This document shows, one piece after another, positions 8,361-17,037 of a stretch of DNA of 64,000 nucleotides. The notes beneath the pieces were generated by a model, which saw only the letters and a list, made by a program, of their open reading frames with translations, had not been told where the DNA came from and ran no database searches. Location: NCBI GenBank assembly GCA_016219545.1, contig JACRMH010000062.1, positions 124,001-188,000 on the forward strand. The letters run 5' to 3'. Position numbers and translations under genes: made by a program. Every line of letters begins with the position of its first letter. Position 1 is the stretch's first letter. This stretch comes from Chloroflexota bacterium. GTDB taxonomy: Bacteria > Chloroflexota > Anaerolineae > Anaerolineales > Villigracilaceae.

Positions 8361-9651
8361 CTTGCTTGTCCATCAATTCCGCGAGCCCTTCATCGATCAT
8401 ATTCAAGCCTTCATCAATCTGCTCTTTCGTGATGACCAGCGGCGGGACAACAAATAAAATATTCTTGAAATTGAACACATACACGCCATTGGCAACGAGG
8501 AAGTTCTTGAGCGCGGTCAGATCCATTGGCTCTTTGGTTGTGCGGTTCTTGACCAATTCAAGCGCGGTGAACATGCCGATATAACGGACATCGCCGACAG
8601 AGGGATGTTTTTTCTTTAATTCCTCAAGTCTTTCACCGAGATGTTTTCCGACCGTTTTCGCATTCTCAAAAATTTTCTCATCTTCATAGACTTGGATGGT
8701 TGCGAGTGCCGCGGCGCAGGCAAGCGCATGACCGTTATAGGTCAAGCCGGCTGAGAGCATATGACTATCAAAGAATTTGGAAATCTTTTCGCTGACAATG
8801 ACTGCACCAAGCGGAACGTAACCGGAGGTAATTCCCTTCGCCGTTGTGATAATGTCCGGTGTGACATTCCAATTATCCACAGCAAACCATTCGCCAGTGC
8901 GTCCCCAACCGCTCATGACTTCATCTGAGATCAGGAGGATTCCATATTTGTCACAAATCTCGCGCATACGAGGCCAGTATTCATCCGGCGGAATGATGAG
9001 GCCGTTGGTGCCGGTCACACCTTCGAGGATGATGGCTGCGATCTGGTCTGGACCTTCATGCTGGATGACTTCTTCGACGTGGCTGATACATTCGCGATGA
9101 CAGGTATCCTTCGTCCAGCCGAACGGACAGCGGTAGCAATAAGGGTCAAGAAAATGGACAACGCCGGAAATCGCGGGTTCAGCAGGCAGGCGGCGATAGT
9201 CACCTGTGAGTGCAATTGCGCCGTGAGTCGCGCCGTGATAGGAACGATAACGTGCGAGAATTTTGTGTCGTCCCGTGAATTGACGGGCGATCTTGATGGC
9301 GTTCTCGTTCGCTTCCGCGCCACCCAATGCGAAGAATGTTTTCTTCAAATCGCCAGGCGTGATCTCTGAAAGTTTTTTCCCGAGCAAGCCGCGCGGTTCG
9401 GTTGCCATGCCCGGGGAAACAAAGGTCAGTATGGCGGCCTGATCTTGAATGGCTTTCACCACTTTGGGGTGTTGGTGCCCAATGTTCTCGTTCACCAATT
9501 GCGAAGCGAAATCAAGATAGCGTTTCCCGTCGGCATCCCAAAAATAAACGCCTTCAGATTTGACGACAGGGATCGGATTCACTTGTCCCTGATTTGACCA
9601 TGAAAAGAAAGTGTATTCCTTGTTCATGTCAACGATCTCTTTGGAATTCAT
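8350..9651 (-). CDS. Class-III omega-aminotransferase (beta-alanine/taurine:pyruvate type)
   Basis: A PLP-dependent class-III aminotransferase of 433 residues. The PLP lysine is in TTAKGITSGYVPLGA (about residue 271), the ring-stacking and phosphate-binding motifs are GGAEANENAIK and SDEVMSGWGRTGEW. Overall it resembles omega-amino acid:pyruvate/taurine aminotransferases (NENIGHQHPKVVKAIQ; LTYNGHALACAAALA). An insert with YCYRCPFG and CHREC supplies four cysteines, a pattern seen in some members. Upstream of mmsA, it could convert beta-alanine to malonate semialdehyde or GABA to succinate semialdehyde (inference). It probably begins the polyamine unit; ATG 9651 has an AAAGAGGAG box. Confidence 0.82.
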   Translation of the reverse strand: MNSKEIVDMNKEYTFFSWSNQGQVNPIPVVKSEGVYFWDADGKRYLDFASQLVNENIGHQHPKVVKAIQDQAAILTFVSPGMATEPRGLLGKKLSEITPGDLKKTFFALGGAEANENAIKIARQFTGRHKILARYRSYHGATHGAIALTGDYRRLPAEPAISGVVHFLDPYCYRCPFGWTKDTCHRECISHVEEVIQHEGPDQIAAIILEGVTGTNGLIIPPDEYWPRMREICDKYGILLISDEVMSGWGRTGEWFAVDNWNVTPDIITTAKGITSGYVPLGAVIVSEKISKFFDSHMLSAGLTYNGHALACAAALATIQVYEDEKIFENAKTVGKHLGERLEELKKKHPSVGDVRYIGMFTALELVKNRTTKEPMDLTALKNFLVANGVYVFNFKNILFVVPPLVITKEQIDEGLNMIDEGLAELMDKQVER

Positions 9652-9681
9652 AGCACAACTCCTCTTTGTTAATTAATTTCT

Positions 9682-11085
9682 TTAAAATTGAAAATATATA
9701 AAAGGTGAAATGTTCGTTGAAAAGAATAGCAAAACAAAAACATATTCAGAGAACAAGAAAGCCACCGAGAAAGGGCTTATAGTGGTGATTTTTTCAAAAG
9801 ATATTTTAAATGTGTTGATAAGAAGCCCGCCAAACACCACCACGATCGAAGATAAAACGGCCGGGAAATATAGCCATGACACTCCTGAAGGATCGACAAA
9901 CAAAATCTTATAAAAAACAACTTTGGTCACATAGAAAGAAGGCGAGCGGAAAAATATCCAAGTTATCGAAACAATAAAAAACACAAATAAAGATTTAAAC
10001 CACGAATATGGCGCATTTATGGAAGGCTGAGAAGATTGAGTGCGGTTTCTGAAAAATCTCTCAAACACCAGATAAGCCCCATGCAACCCGCCCCAAAGCA
10101 CAAAATTCCAACTCGCACCATGCCATAATCCACCAAGCAACATGGTCACCATTAAATTGACATACGTACGCAACCTGCCAGTTCGGTTTCCGCCCAAAGA
10201 AAAATATAAATAATCTCGCAACCACGAGGATAACGAAATATGCCATCTTCTCCACAATTCTGTAATACTTTGAGATATATAAGGAAAATTGAAATTTACA
10301 GCCAGGTCAAAGCCGAGGATTTTTGCAACACCGCAGGCCATATCACTGTAACCAGAAAAATCAAAATATATCTGAATTGAATAAGAAAATACAGCTAAAT
10401 ACACTGTTGAGCTTGAAAACAAAGCCGGGTTACCATAGACCGAATCCACCAGGAATGCGACCGAATCAGCTACTACTATTTTTTTTATCAACCCCTGCAC
10501 AAAAAGTTGCGCACCTATAAAAAAGTTTTCGCGCGAAAACTGCAAACCACGATACAGCTGCGGAAGAAACTGCGAAGCCCGCATGATTGGACCAGCCACC
10601 AATCGGGGAAAAAAAGTAACAAAAACCGCGTAATCGAGCAAGGAGTTGGCCGGTTGAGCATTCCCCTTATACACATCCATCACGTAACTAATCGTTTCAA
10701 AAATATAAAACGAAATACCAACCGGTAGAATAATATTAAATTCATGCAACATCCAGCCTTGGGATTTAAGCAAAACATTAAAGGTATCAATAAAAAAATT
10801 AAAGTACTTAAAATATCCCAAAATGGTCAGGTTAATGACAATGCTGACAATCAGCCAATTTCGCTTTAGCCGCTGGTCATTTAAAGAATGAATTTTGACG
10901 GATATGTAGTAATCCATTAATGTAACAATGATAAGCAAGCTTAAAAAACGCCAATCCCAATACGCATAAAATACGCAACTCGCGCACAATATAATAATCT
11001 TGCGCACAATCGGGTTACGCCATAATGCAAGAAGGATCAAGACTGTAATAAATAGCAGAAAAAACTCAACAGACACAAAATTCAT
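9682..11085 (-). CDS. MBOAT-family membrane O-acyltransferase (AlgI-like)
   Basis: A very hydrophobic, AT-rich 467-residue protein with about ten membrane segments. The family motifs are present: FPRLVAGPIMRASQFLPQL, the YFDFSGYSDMACGVAKILGF segment, FPYISQSITELWRRWHISLSSWLRDYLYFSLGGN, and the active-site histidine in MLLGGLWHGASWNFVLWG. AlgI-type MBOAT proteins move acetyl groups across the membrane for O-acetylation of surface polysaccharides. Its start overlaps the stop of the SGNH gene by four bases, so the two probably act together. Base composition is more AT-rich than the neighbours, suggesting transfer. Confidence 0.9.
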   Translation of the reverse strand: MNFVSVEFFLLFITVLILLALWRNPIVRKIIILCASCVFYAYWDWRFLSLLIIVTLMDYYISVKIHSLNDQRLKRNWLIVSIVINLTILGYFKYFNFFIDTFNVLLKSQGWMLHEFNIILPVGISFYIFETISYVMDVYKGNAQPANSLLDYAVFVTFFPRLVAGPIMRASQFLPQLYRGLQFSRENFFIGAQLFVQGLIKKIVVADSVAFLVDSVYGNPALFSSSTVYLAVFSYSIQIYFDFSGYSDMACGVAKILGFDLAVNFNFPYISQSITELWRRWHISLSSWLRDYLYFSLGGNRTGRLRTYVNLMVTMLLGGLWHGASWNFVLWGGLHGAYLVFERFFRNRTQSSQPSINAPYSWFKSLFVFFIVSITWIFFRSPSFYVTKVVFYKILFVDPSGVSWLYFPAVLSSIVVVFGGLLINTFKISFEKITTISPFSVAFLFSEYVFVLLFFSTNISPFIYFQF

Positions 11086-12143
11086 TTTTCAATCCCCTCC
11101 AAATAATCCGCCAAGGCTGCGCCTATCACGAAGTGACCATCTGAATTCAAGTGCCCAACACCAGGCAATGTATTATAAAAGCCACGAGGGAAAGTCTCAT
11201 GCTCAGTATAAAGTTCAATAAAGCTGTTGCGAGGATAAAGTATATGTAGACCGGGAATTTGATCCAATATTTCAATCAGAGAATTCTCCTTTTCATCCTC
11301 CAGCAACGGCGTATTATCGTGAATAATAGGCACCCCTGGAATAATCAGAATCACTAATTCAACATCGGAATAAGCGTCTTTCAATGTGTTGATTTGCTTT
11401 TCGACATCATTAGGATCAAAAGCCCTTTTTACAGGGACAGAGTCCCCTGGATTGGGCGACCCGGCCGCAAGCAATCGAAGCTGTTGTTCCGGAATAAGGT
11501 TTATTGATTTAAATTTATATCTCACCAATGACCCAATAGATATAGCTCGTACAATATTTCGCAAAACCAATTGATTTGTTGAAAACGCTTCGTTATGCAT
11601 CAACTCCACAGACATTTCATTGCGTACAAAATAATTCTCCTTGGTTTTATCGAAAGATTCCACAAAATCAGCCAAGTTCAATTGAACAACTACAATTGCA
11701 GGGGAATATGTTTTTTTAATGTACGGAGCAATATATACATAATCAGGAAGACTGCGTCCTGAATAACCTAGATTAAGCAGGTCCATACTGACTCCACGAT
11801 CATGCAGAATAGTTTCAGCGACAGAAACGTATTTTTTATTATCACTAACCTGCCCGCCTTCAGTAAAAGAATCGCCCAAAACAACAACAGGTACTCCGGA
11901 CTGATACGGGGTAATTATTTCTCCATTGGCAAGAAAATGGGTCACACCAAATCCCTCAATTCCATTAACAGTCACTGAATTATCAACGGCGATATTTCCC
12001 AACCCCGGAATAAAATGCTCGCTTGGAGTTTCCATAATAAAACTTCTGGTAAATACTTCCAAAACGAATAAAAAGAACAATAGCCAAGCAGAGAATTTTA
12101 TAAAAAACAAATAGGAATTATGTTTCTGAAAATATTTAACCAT
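11082..12143 (-). CDS. Membrane-anchored SGNH hydrolase-like protein (acyltransferase partner of MBOAT)
   Basis: A 353-residue protein with an N-terminal membrane anchor (about residues 12-30, FFIKFSAWLLFFLFVLEVF) and an extracytoplasmic SGNH/GDSL-like domain. Visible blocks are VVLGDSFTEGG (block I Ser), NLGYSGRSLPD (block II Gly), LNLADF in the block III place where Asn is usual, and GVGHLNSDGH (Asp/His block V). In AlgJ/AlgX-like systems such proteins pass the acyl group from the MBOAT protein to the glycan. It is coupled to the MBOAT gene by a four-base overlap. The substrate is unknown. Confidence 0.8.
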   Translation of the reverse strand: MVKYFQKHNSYLFFIKFSAWLLFFLFVLEVFTRSFIMETPSEHFIPGLGNIAVDNSVTVNGIEGFGVTHFLANGEIITPYQSGVPVVVLGDSFTEGGQVSDNKKYVSVAETILHDRGVSMDLLNLGYSGRSLPDYVYIAPYIKKTYSPAIVVVQLNLADFVESFDKTKENYFVRNEMSVELMHNEAFSTNQLVLRNIVRAISIGSLVRYKFKSINLIPEQQLRLLAAGSPNPGDSVPVKRAFDPNDVEKQINTLKDAYSDVELVILIIPGVPIIHDNTPLLEDEKENSLIEILDQIPGLHILYPRNSFIELYTEHETFPRGFYNTLPGVGHLNSDGHFVIGAALADYLEGIEK

Positions 12144-12155
12144 ACAATCTCCTAT

Positions 12156-13454
12156 TTATTTCTTTAATTCTTTCACAACTTCCGCATAAACATTCAACGT
12201 CTCGTCAATATCGGCATCAGAATGTTCGTAGCAGAGAAACCACGGTTCGCGCGGATCATAATCGGGCATCACGCCGCGCAAGATGGCTTGCTCAGTAATC
12301 CTTAGATATAAGTCGCGGTCACTCTTCACCCACTCGCGTTGACAGGTGACAGAGTCAATGTTCAAAGAAAATGAGAACATGGCAGGATAACCGGTCATAA
12401 CAACCGGGATATTGTTCTCTTCAAAAATAGATTTCAAGCCATCCATCAGACGCTGTCCACGTTTTTCGATTGTCTTCAAGATGGGTTTGGATTTCAGTAA
12501 ACTCAAAGTGGCGTACGCGCCGGCGATACCGGGTTTGTTATTGGTGTACGTTCCGCCTTGCGCCACACCATATCCGATAATGGACATGATCTCTTTTTTG
12601 CCGCCAAATGCCGCCACAGGATAACCATTGCCAAGCGCTTTGGCGTATGTGACCATATCGGGCATCAGGTTGTAATATTCCTGAGCGCCGCCGTTCGCAA
12701 TTCTAAAGCCTGTCTTGACTTCATCGAGGATAAATACACAGCCATATTCCTCTGTCTTCGCACGGATCAGCTGCAAAAACCCATCCTGCGGATTGATGGC
12801 AGCACAATTGCCCTGACATGGCTCGGTAATGACTGCGGCAATTTGTTCGCCGTACGACTTCATCACGCGCTCGAATCCTTCAAAGTCATTGAAAGGTAAT
12901 GTGATGATAAAGTCGCGCATGGCTTTTGGAATTCCAGAAGATGCGGGAATTGCAATGGGGCTTCTGCGGTTGCCGTATGCTTCCGCTGGCGCGTAAGTTG
13001 ACCACAAGGCGTGGTCATGCATCCCATGATAATTGCCTTCGAACTTTAGGATAATATCGCGCCCAGTGTAAGCGCGCGCAACGCGGATGGCGTGCATGGT
13101 GGCTTCGGTTCCCGAACATGCCATGCGGACCATGTCAATTGCAGGCGACATTTCAACGATCATCTCGGCGACGGCTACTTCGAGTTCGCCGGTCATCGCG
13201 AAAAGCACTCCGCGTTGAATCTCCTCGATTACTTTAGAATCAACTTCGGGGTAGGAATGACCGAGAATGATCGGTCCAAATGCCATGCGATAATCAATAT
13301 ATTTTTTTCCATCCACATCCCACAAATATCCGCCCTTTGCTTTTTCAACATACGGAGTGATCCCCTCCCCCCAATAACGAAAATTGGAATTGACCCCCAA
13401 AGGCATGACGTTCTGTGCGCGTTTCTGTAAAGATTGCGTCTTGGAACCAAACAT
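12156..13454 (-). CDS. Class-III aminotransferase, glutamate-1-semialdehyde 2,1-aminomutase-like
   Basis: A 432-residue PLP enzyme similar to GSA aminomutase (HemL): LGVNSNFRYWGEGITPYVEKAKGGYLWDVDGKKYIDY, GPIILGHSYPEV, ACSGTEATMHAIRVARAYTGR, FEGNYHGMHD, ILDEVKTGFR, and PLP Lys in TYAKALGNGYPVAAFGG (about residue 271). No other haem genes are nearby, and its neighbours are surface-modification genes, so it may act on another amino-sugar or amino acid substrate. Start 13454 is chosen because AAGGAG lies about 11 bases upstream; an in-frame ATG 13 codons earlier has no ribosome-binding site. The hemL symbol is therefore not assigned. Confidence 0.75.
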   Translation of the reverse strand: MFGSKTQSLQKRAQNVMPLGVNSNFRYWGEGITPYVEKAKGGYLWDVDGKKYIDYRMAFGPIILGHSYPEVDSKVIEEIQRGVLFAMTGELEVAVAEMIVEMSPAIDMVRMACSGTEATMHAIRVARAYTGRDIILKFEGNYHGMHDHALWSTYAPAEAYGNRRSPIAIPASSGIPKAMRDFIITLPFNDFEGFERVMKSYGEQIAAVITEPCQGNCAAINPQDGFLQLIRAKTEEYGCVFILDEVKTGFRIANGGAQEYYNLMPDMVTYAKALGNGYPVAAFGGKKEIMSIIGYGVAQGGTYTNNKPGIAGAYATLSLLKSKPILKTIEKRGQRLMDGLKSIFEENNIPVVMTGYPAMFSFSLNIDSVTCQREWVKSDRDLYLRITEQAILRGVMPDYDPREPWFLCYEHSDADIDETLNVYAEVVKELKK

Positions 13455-13590
13455 GATGTTACATTCTCCTTGATCTATTACATAGTATCGCAAAATTTGC
13501 TAAAAAAATTGAAATATTTACTCGCAATTTTCAAAAAAAATTTACTTATTTATGAGACAAGCGATAGAGCGGATTCTATCCGCTCGCAGT

Positions 13591-14085
13591 TTAACTCTTT
13601 GAGCCTTCGCTGATCTCTTTCGCGATCCGTTCCGGGACCCGCCATTGGTACACATCTTTGAGAATGATCGGCACAATGGAAGTGACCGTCTTACGAACCC
13701 CCGGAACCTTGCGGACCACTTCCGTGACGAAGTGATAGATCTCCGCAGTATCTTTTGCGACGACCTGAATACTGATGTCGTTCTGCCCAATGCCGCAGGC
13801 GACATAAGTCACGTTTTCAAATACCGCAATCTTTTTGGCCACATCAAGGATCAAATCTGATTCGACTTCGAGCCATACATCGGCCTTGATGTTGAAACCA
13901 AGCGCCTCCGGGCTGACGACGGCACTGATCTGGATGACCCCATCATCGATCATGCGGTCAATGCGGTAACGAATAGACCGCTCCGAAATATCACCCATGC
14001 GACGGGATATTTCAGAAGCGGACATACGCCCATCTTCAAGTAATAAATTGACGATTTTTATATCAGCTATGTCGAAATCATACAT
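13591..14085 (-). CDS. Lrp/AsnC-family transcriptional regulator (second copy)
   Basis: A 164-residue Lrp/AsnC regulator. The N-terminal helix-turn-helix is MSASEISRRMGDISERSIRYRIDRMIDDGVI (about residues 20-50), and the ligand/oligomer domain at about 60-150 includes YVACGIGQNDISIQVVAKD. It is transcribed from a clear promoter at 14121-14149 and is divergent from the alpha-galactosidase gene. It stands just upstream of the GSA-like aminotransferase, a natural candidate target. A short C-terminal extension (VPERIAKEISEGSKS) is unusual. Confidence 0.88.
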   Translation of the reverse strand: MYDFDIADIKIVNLLLEDGRMSASEISRRMGDISERSIRYRIDRMIDDGVIQISAVVSPEALGFNIKADVWLEVESDLILDVAKKIAVFENVTYVACGIGQNDISIQVVAKDTAEIYHFVTEVVRKVPGVRKTVTSIVPIILKDVYQWRVPERIAKEISEGSKS

Positions 14086-14120
14086 ACAGTATCCAGATTA
14101 TTTCCGAATGTTACGCACAA

Positions 14121-14149
14121 ACTATACCTGACGAACTTTTAATAGTCAA
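14121..14149 (-). promoter_or_regulatory. Sigma-70-type promoter of the second lrp gene
   Basis: On the minus strand TTGACT (14144-14149) and TATAGT (14121-14126) are separated by exactly 17 bases. The predicted leader before the ATG at 14085 is about 28 bases. Confidence 0.7.
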
Positions 14150-14159
14150 GGGGGAAAAT

Positions 14160-14175
14160 AATTTTGGCCAAAATT
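14160..14175. promoter_or_regulatory. 16-bp perfect palindrome, candidate operator
   Basis: AATTTTGGCCAAAATT is a perfect palindrome between the divergent lrp and alpha-galactosidase genes, just upstream of the lrp -35 box. It could bind a dimeric regulator acting on either gene. Nothing else about its function can be seen. Confidence 0.4.
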
Positions 14176-14243
14176 TGCCTGTCCAAGCAAACTCAATTCG
14201 AGTATTATGTTCACTACATCATGAAAGCGAGGCGACTGATCAC

Positions 14244-15806
14244 ATGGAATTAATTCGATTTTCTGACATTCAATCAAAACCCAAGATCATAAAAGCCAAA
14301 GAGTTGAAGATCGAATTACCCTCAACACCGCTGAAATATTATCGGCATGGCTGGCAGTCTTGGTCATTGGCAGCATGGACAGACCTGAATCCGTTGCCGA
14401 TGCAAAAGCCTACGATCTTTCATCCATTGCATGTCAATCAGGAATTTGTGCATGACAAGAATCCGAATGGATCATGGCTGGGCGCAGTGGAATTTGCAGA
14501 TGGGAATATTCTATTGCTGGGGGCGCTCGCCACAGATGCGCATGTGCATCTCGTCGGGGATCAATTATCAGGGCGGTTTGAAGCGGATGCCGCAGAGTGG
14601 TTCATAGCTTATGGCCAGGAAAATGTCATCTTTGCCGAATATGCCGAACAGTTGGGGAATCGCTTTGGAAAGATCAAAAAAGATATTGCCCCGCGAGTCT
14701 GGTGTTCATGGTACAGCCTGTACACCACCATTGACGAGATCATATTAGATAAAGTTTTCAGCGGGCTGGACGACCTGCCTTTCGATGTTCTGCAAGTAGA
14801 TGATGGCTGGCAGGTGAACATTGGCGACTGGCAAGTCAATGATAAATTTCCATCCGGCATGAACGCGCTGGCGGAGAGAATCAAATCCACCGGGCGCAGG
14901 GCGGGGTTGTGGCTTGCGCCATTGATCGCCACAAAATCATCTCATTTATTTCGCGAACATCCAACCTGGTTTCTGCGTGATGAGCGCGGACGTTTCGTCT
15001 CGGCTGGATTCAACTGGGATGAATATTTATACGCGCTGGACACTACGCATCCTGACGTAATCTCGTGGCTGGTTGCCCTCATGAAGCAGGTCCGCGCCTG
15101 GGGCTTTGACTATCTCAAATTGGACTTCCTCTACGGCGGAGCATTAAAGGGCAAGCGGTATAAGGACATGCCGCGCGAGGCTGCCTACCGCGAGTCATTG
15201 CTCTTGATGCGTGAAGCCATGGGCACGGACGCATTCTTCCTGACCTGCGGCACGCCGATCCTGCCGGCTCTTGGTTTATGTGACGCCATGCGTGTCGGCC
15301 CTGACGTTTCCAATGAATGGGAAAAATACCGAGACTCACATTTGCTTTCCAACCCGTCTGTGCCCGGCACAAAAGGTGCGATCCGCACCACACTGCATAG
15401 GTTGTGGCTGCAACCGTTGGTCCACATTGACCCTGATATTGCTTATTTTGAAACGAAGGAAAATAAACTCACGCTGGAACAAAAGAAATTACTTCAAGAC
15501 CTTGCGCTTGTCTGCAAATTCAAAGCGACCTCCGGCCTGCCGCAATGGATCACCCCGCAGGAACGCGCAGAATTAAAAAGCTTCCTTACTGAAAACCCAA
15601 AGATCGTGCAGACTGGCAGATATGTATTCCGCATTAACGACCGCGAAGTGGATTTTACCTCCGCCGTTTCACTCCCTCCCCACCCAAAGGGATTGACCTT
15701 CCTGTGGGCGGAATTTCTCGGCTGGCTGGGCAATTTCCCTTTGGTGTTGCATATTTTCAAGGAATTCGATGATAGAGCTTTGAGGAAGAGGAGATCAAGT
15801 TTGTAG
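14244..15806 (+). CDS. Alpha-galactosidase-like glycoside hydrolase (melibiase, GH36-type)
   Basis: A 520-residue enzyme with an N-terminal beta-sandwich region (about 1-160) and a TIM-barrel catalytic domain (about 165-440). The barrel opens with WCSWYSLYTTID and FDVLQVDDGWQ; the likely nucleophile Asp is in FDYLKLDFLYGG (about residue 293) and the acid/base Asp in MRVGPDVSNEW (about 353). These are the GH36/GH27 clan D signatures. No signal peptide is seen, so it is probably cytoplasmic. ATG 14244 (GAGG 11 bases upstream) is preferred over a TTG at 14175. Gene context is isolated, so the natural galactoside is unknown. It is shorter than classical GH36 enzymes of about 700 residues. Confidence 0.82.
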   Translation: MELIRFSDIQSKPKIIKAKELKIELPSTPLKYYRHGWQSWSLAAWTDLNPLPMQKPTIFHPLHVNQEFVHDKNPNGSWLGAVEFADGNILLLGALATDAHVHLVGDQLSGRFEADAAEWFIAYGQENVIFAEYAEQLGNRFGKIKKDIAPRVWCSWYSLYTTIDEIILDKVFSGLDDLPFDVLQVDDGWQVNIGDWQVNDKFPSGMNALAERIKSTGRRAGLWLAPLIATKSSHLFREHPTWFLRDERGRFVSAGFNWDEYLYALDTTHPDVISWLVALMKQVRAWGFDYLKLDFLYGGALKGKRYKDMPREAAYRESLLLMREAMGTDAFFLTCGTPILPALGLCDAMRVGPDVSNEWEKYRDSHLLSNPSVPGTKGAIRTTLHRLWLQPLVHIDPDIAYFETKENKLTLEQKKLLQDLALVCKFKATSGLPQWITPQERAELKSFLTENPKIVQTGRYVFRINDREVDFTSAVSLPPHPKGLTFLWAEFLGWLGNFPLVLHIFKEFDDRALRKRRSSL

Positions 15807-16012
15807 AGGCTTGACCGCCTGTTTTTTGGTGACAAATGACAGATGACTCAGGGGGCAAATATCTGTAAAATATCAAGGATTGACTAGACGTTTTTAATCT
15901 TTCGCCGCCTACATCCTAATTTGTAGCAACTCGCCGTATAAACACTAGTTGAGCGGCTTATATCGAAAAAAGAAAAACCATTCTCACTTTGTGATTATCA
16001 GGATAATAAAAC

Positions 16013-16471
16013 ATGGAAAATAAAGACCGTTTCCAATATGCTCTTGAACATATAACAGATAAGTCTGTCTTTATTGTTGAACGAATCGAATGGGAGCGAA
16101 TCGTAGATAAAAGTGGAGAGCCAGTAAAATTAGCAAATGTTCCTCAGCCCATTTCAGGTTTAGTCACTATGGCGGCTCACGTAATGACAGCAGGTAGCGG
16201 AATCTATAATCCTTCTCCAGGAATTGATGTTATACGCTCTGACCCAAAAGATACACCTTATATTTATAATATCGACCATTACACTGTTTTAGAGAATTTT
16301 GTTTCCGCCCCGCTATATCAGGAAGCACTAAAAGTCGCTCGAATTGAAGAAACTGAAGAACTAAATGAATATATTCAATCTCATATTTTTGTGGTGGGAC
16401 CTTTTCGGGAAGATAATCATTGGGTAGAAGAAATCCCTAAACAAATTCGGGAAGCAAAGCAAAAAGGATAA
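16013..16471 (+). CDS. Hypothetical protein (152 aa)
   Basis: An acidic, soluble protein with no signal peptide or membrane segment and no family I recognise. AGGA lies about 10 bases before the ATG. It is the first of three AT-rich orphan genes in the same direction, and ends one base before the next reading frame region. Composition differs clearly from the GC-richer neighbours on both sides, suggesting an acquired island. Confidence 0.65.
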   Translation: MENKDRFQYALEHITDKSVFIVERIEWERIVDKSGEPVKLANVPQPISGLVTMAAHVMTAGSGIYNPSPGIDVIRSDPKDTPYIYNIDHYTVLENFVSAPLYQEALKVARIEETEELNEYIQSHIFVVGPFREDNHWVEEIPKQIREAKQKG

Positions 16472-16504
16472 GTGTTGGGCAGACTGCTCAAAGAAGGAGT
16501 CAAA

Positions 16505-16939
16505 ATGCAGCCTACGAATAAGGTAATAGAATCGGTTAAAATAACTGTCTTTATGGTTCTTTTTTGTTTTGCAGTGTTTTCAATAGTGACAGTAGTGGAA
16601 GTAATTTACTATAGCATGAAAGCCAACACAATTAGTGGACGTGATGCCAGAAGTGTTTTAGTTTTCCGTGATTCGCAATGCGGACGTAACCTTTATCAAG
16701 ATTTTATCGCAGCCGCGTATATCACAAATACCAGCGACATTGATGTTGAAAATGTTATTGTCACTGTGAAAATGTTTGAAGCAGGTGATTATTTCACACA
16801 TGAAAGCAATTATTTTGACTCAACTTCGCTTTCGCTTGGCGCTCATGAAACATCTTTGTTAAGTTTTTACCCGACCGTTTCAACTGGAAAAAGCGGGGTG
16901 TTTTGCAAGTGGTTTGTTGACAATGCGGTTTACAAATAA
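16505..16939 (+). CDS. Hypothetical single-pass membrane protein (144 aa)
   Basis: The protein has one strong membrane segment at about residues 9-35 (VKITVFMVLFCFAVFSIVTVVEVIYY) and a probably extracytoplasmic domain rich in beta-type sequence (AAYITNTSDIDVENVIVTVKMFEAGD). This resembles small Ig-like or FxLYD-type domains in general character, but no family is assigned. The ATG at 16505 follows AAGGAG by eight bases and is preferred over an upstream in-frame start at 16472. Two cysteines flank the outer domain. Confidence 0.65.
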   Translation: MQPTNKVIESVKITVFMVLFCFAVFSIVTVVEVIYYSMKANTISGRDARSVLVFRDSQCGRNLYQDFIAAAYITNTSDIDVENVIVTVKMFEAGDYFTHESNYFDSTSLSLGAHETSLLSFYPTVSTGKSGVFCKWFVDNAVYK

Positions 16940-17037
16940 GTAAACATAAGTGCTATTAATCATCACAGTTCATGTGAAACGCTACCCGACAAAGCGCACA
17001 GCGAACAATTACTTCCGAGAATAAAGGAGTTGAAAAG

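Noticed and set aside
12156..13454. Assignment as hemL (tetrapyrrole synthesis)
   Set aside because: Motifs fit the family, but there are no other haem genes nearby, and GSA-like aminotransferases with other substrates are common; only the family is called.
14160..14175. Catabolite-repression (cre/LacI) operator for the alpha-galactosidase
   Set aside because: The palindrome does not match the known cre pattern; kept only as an unassigned candidate operator.
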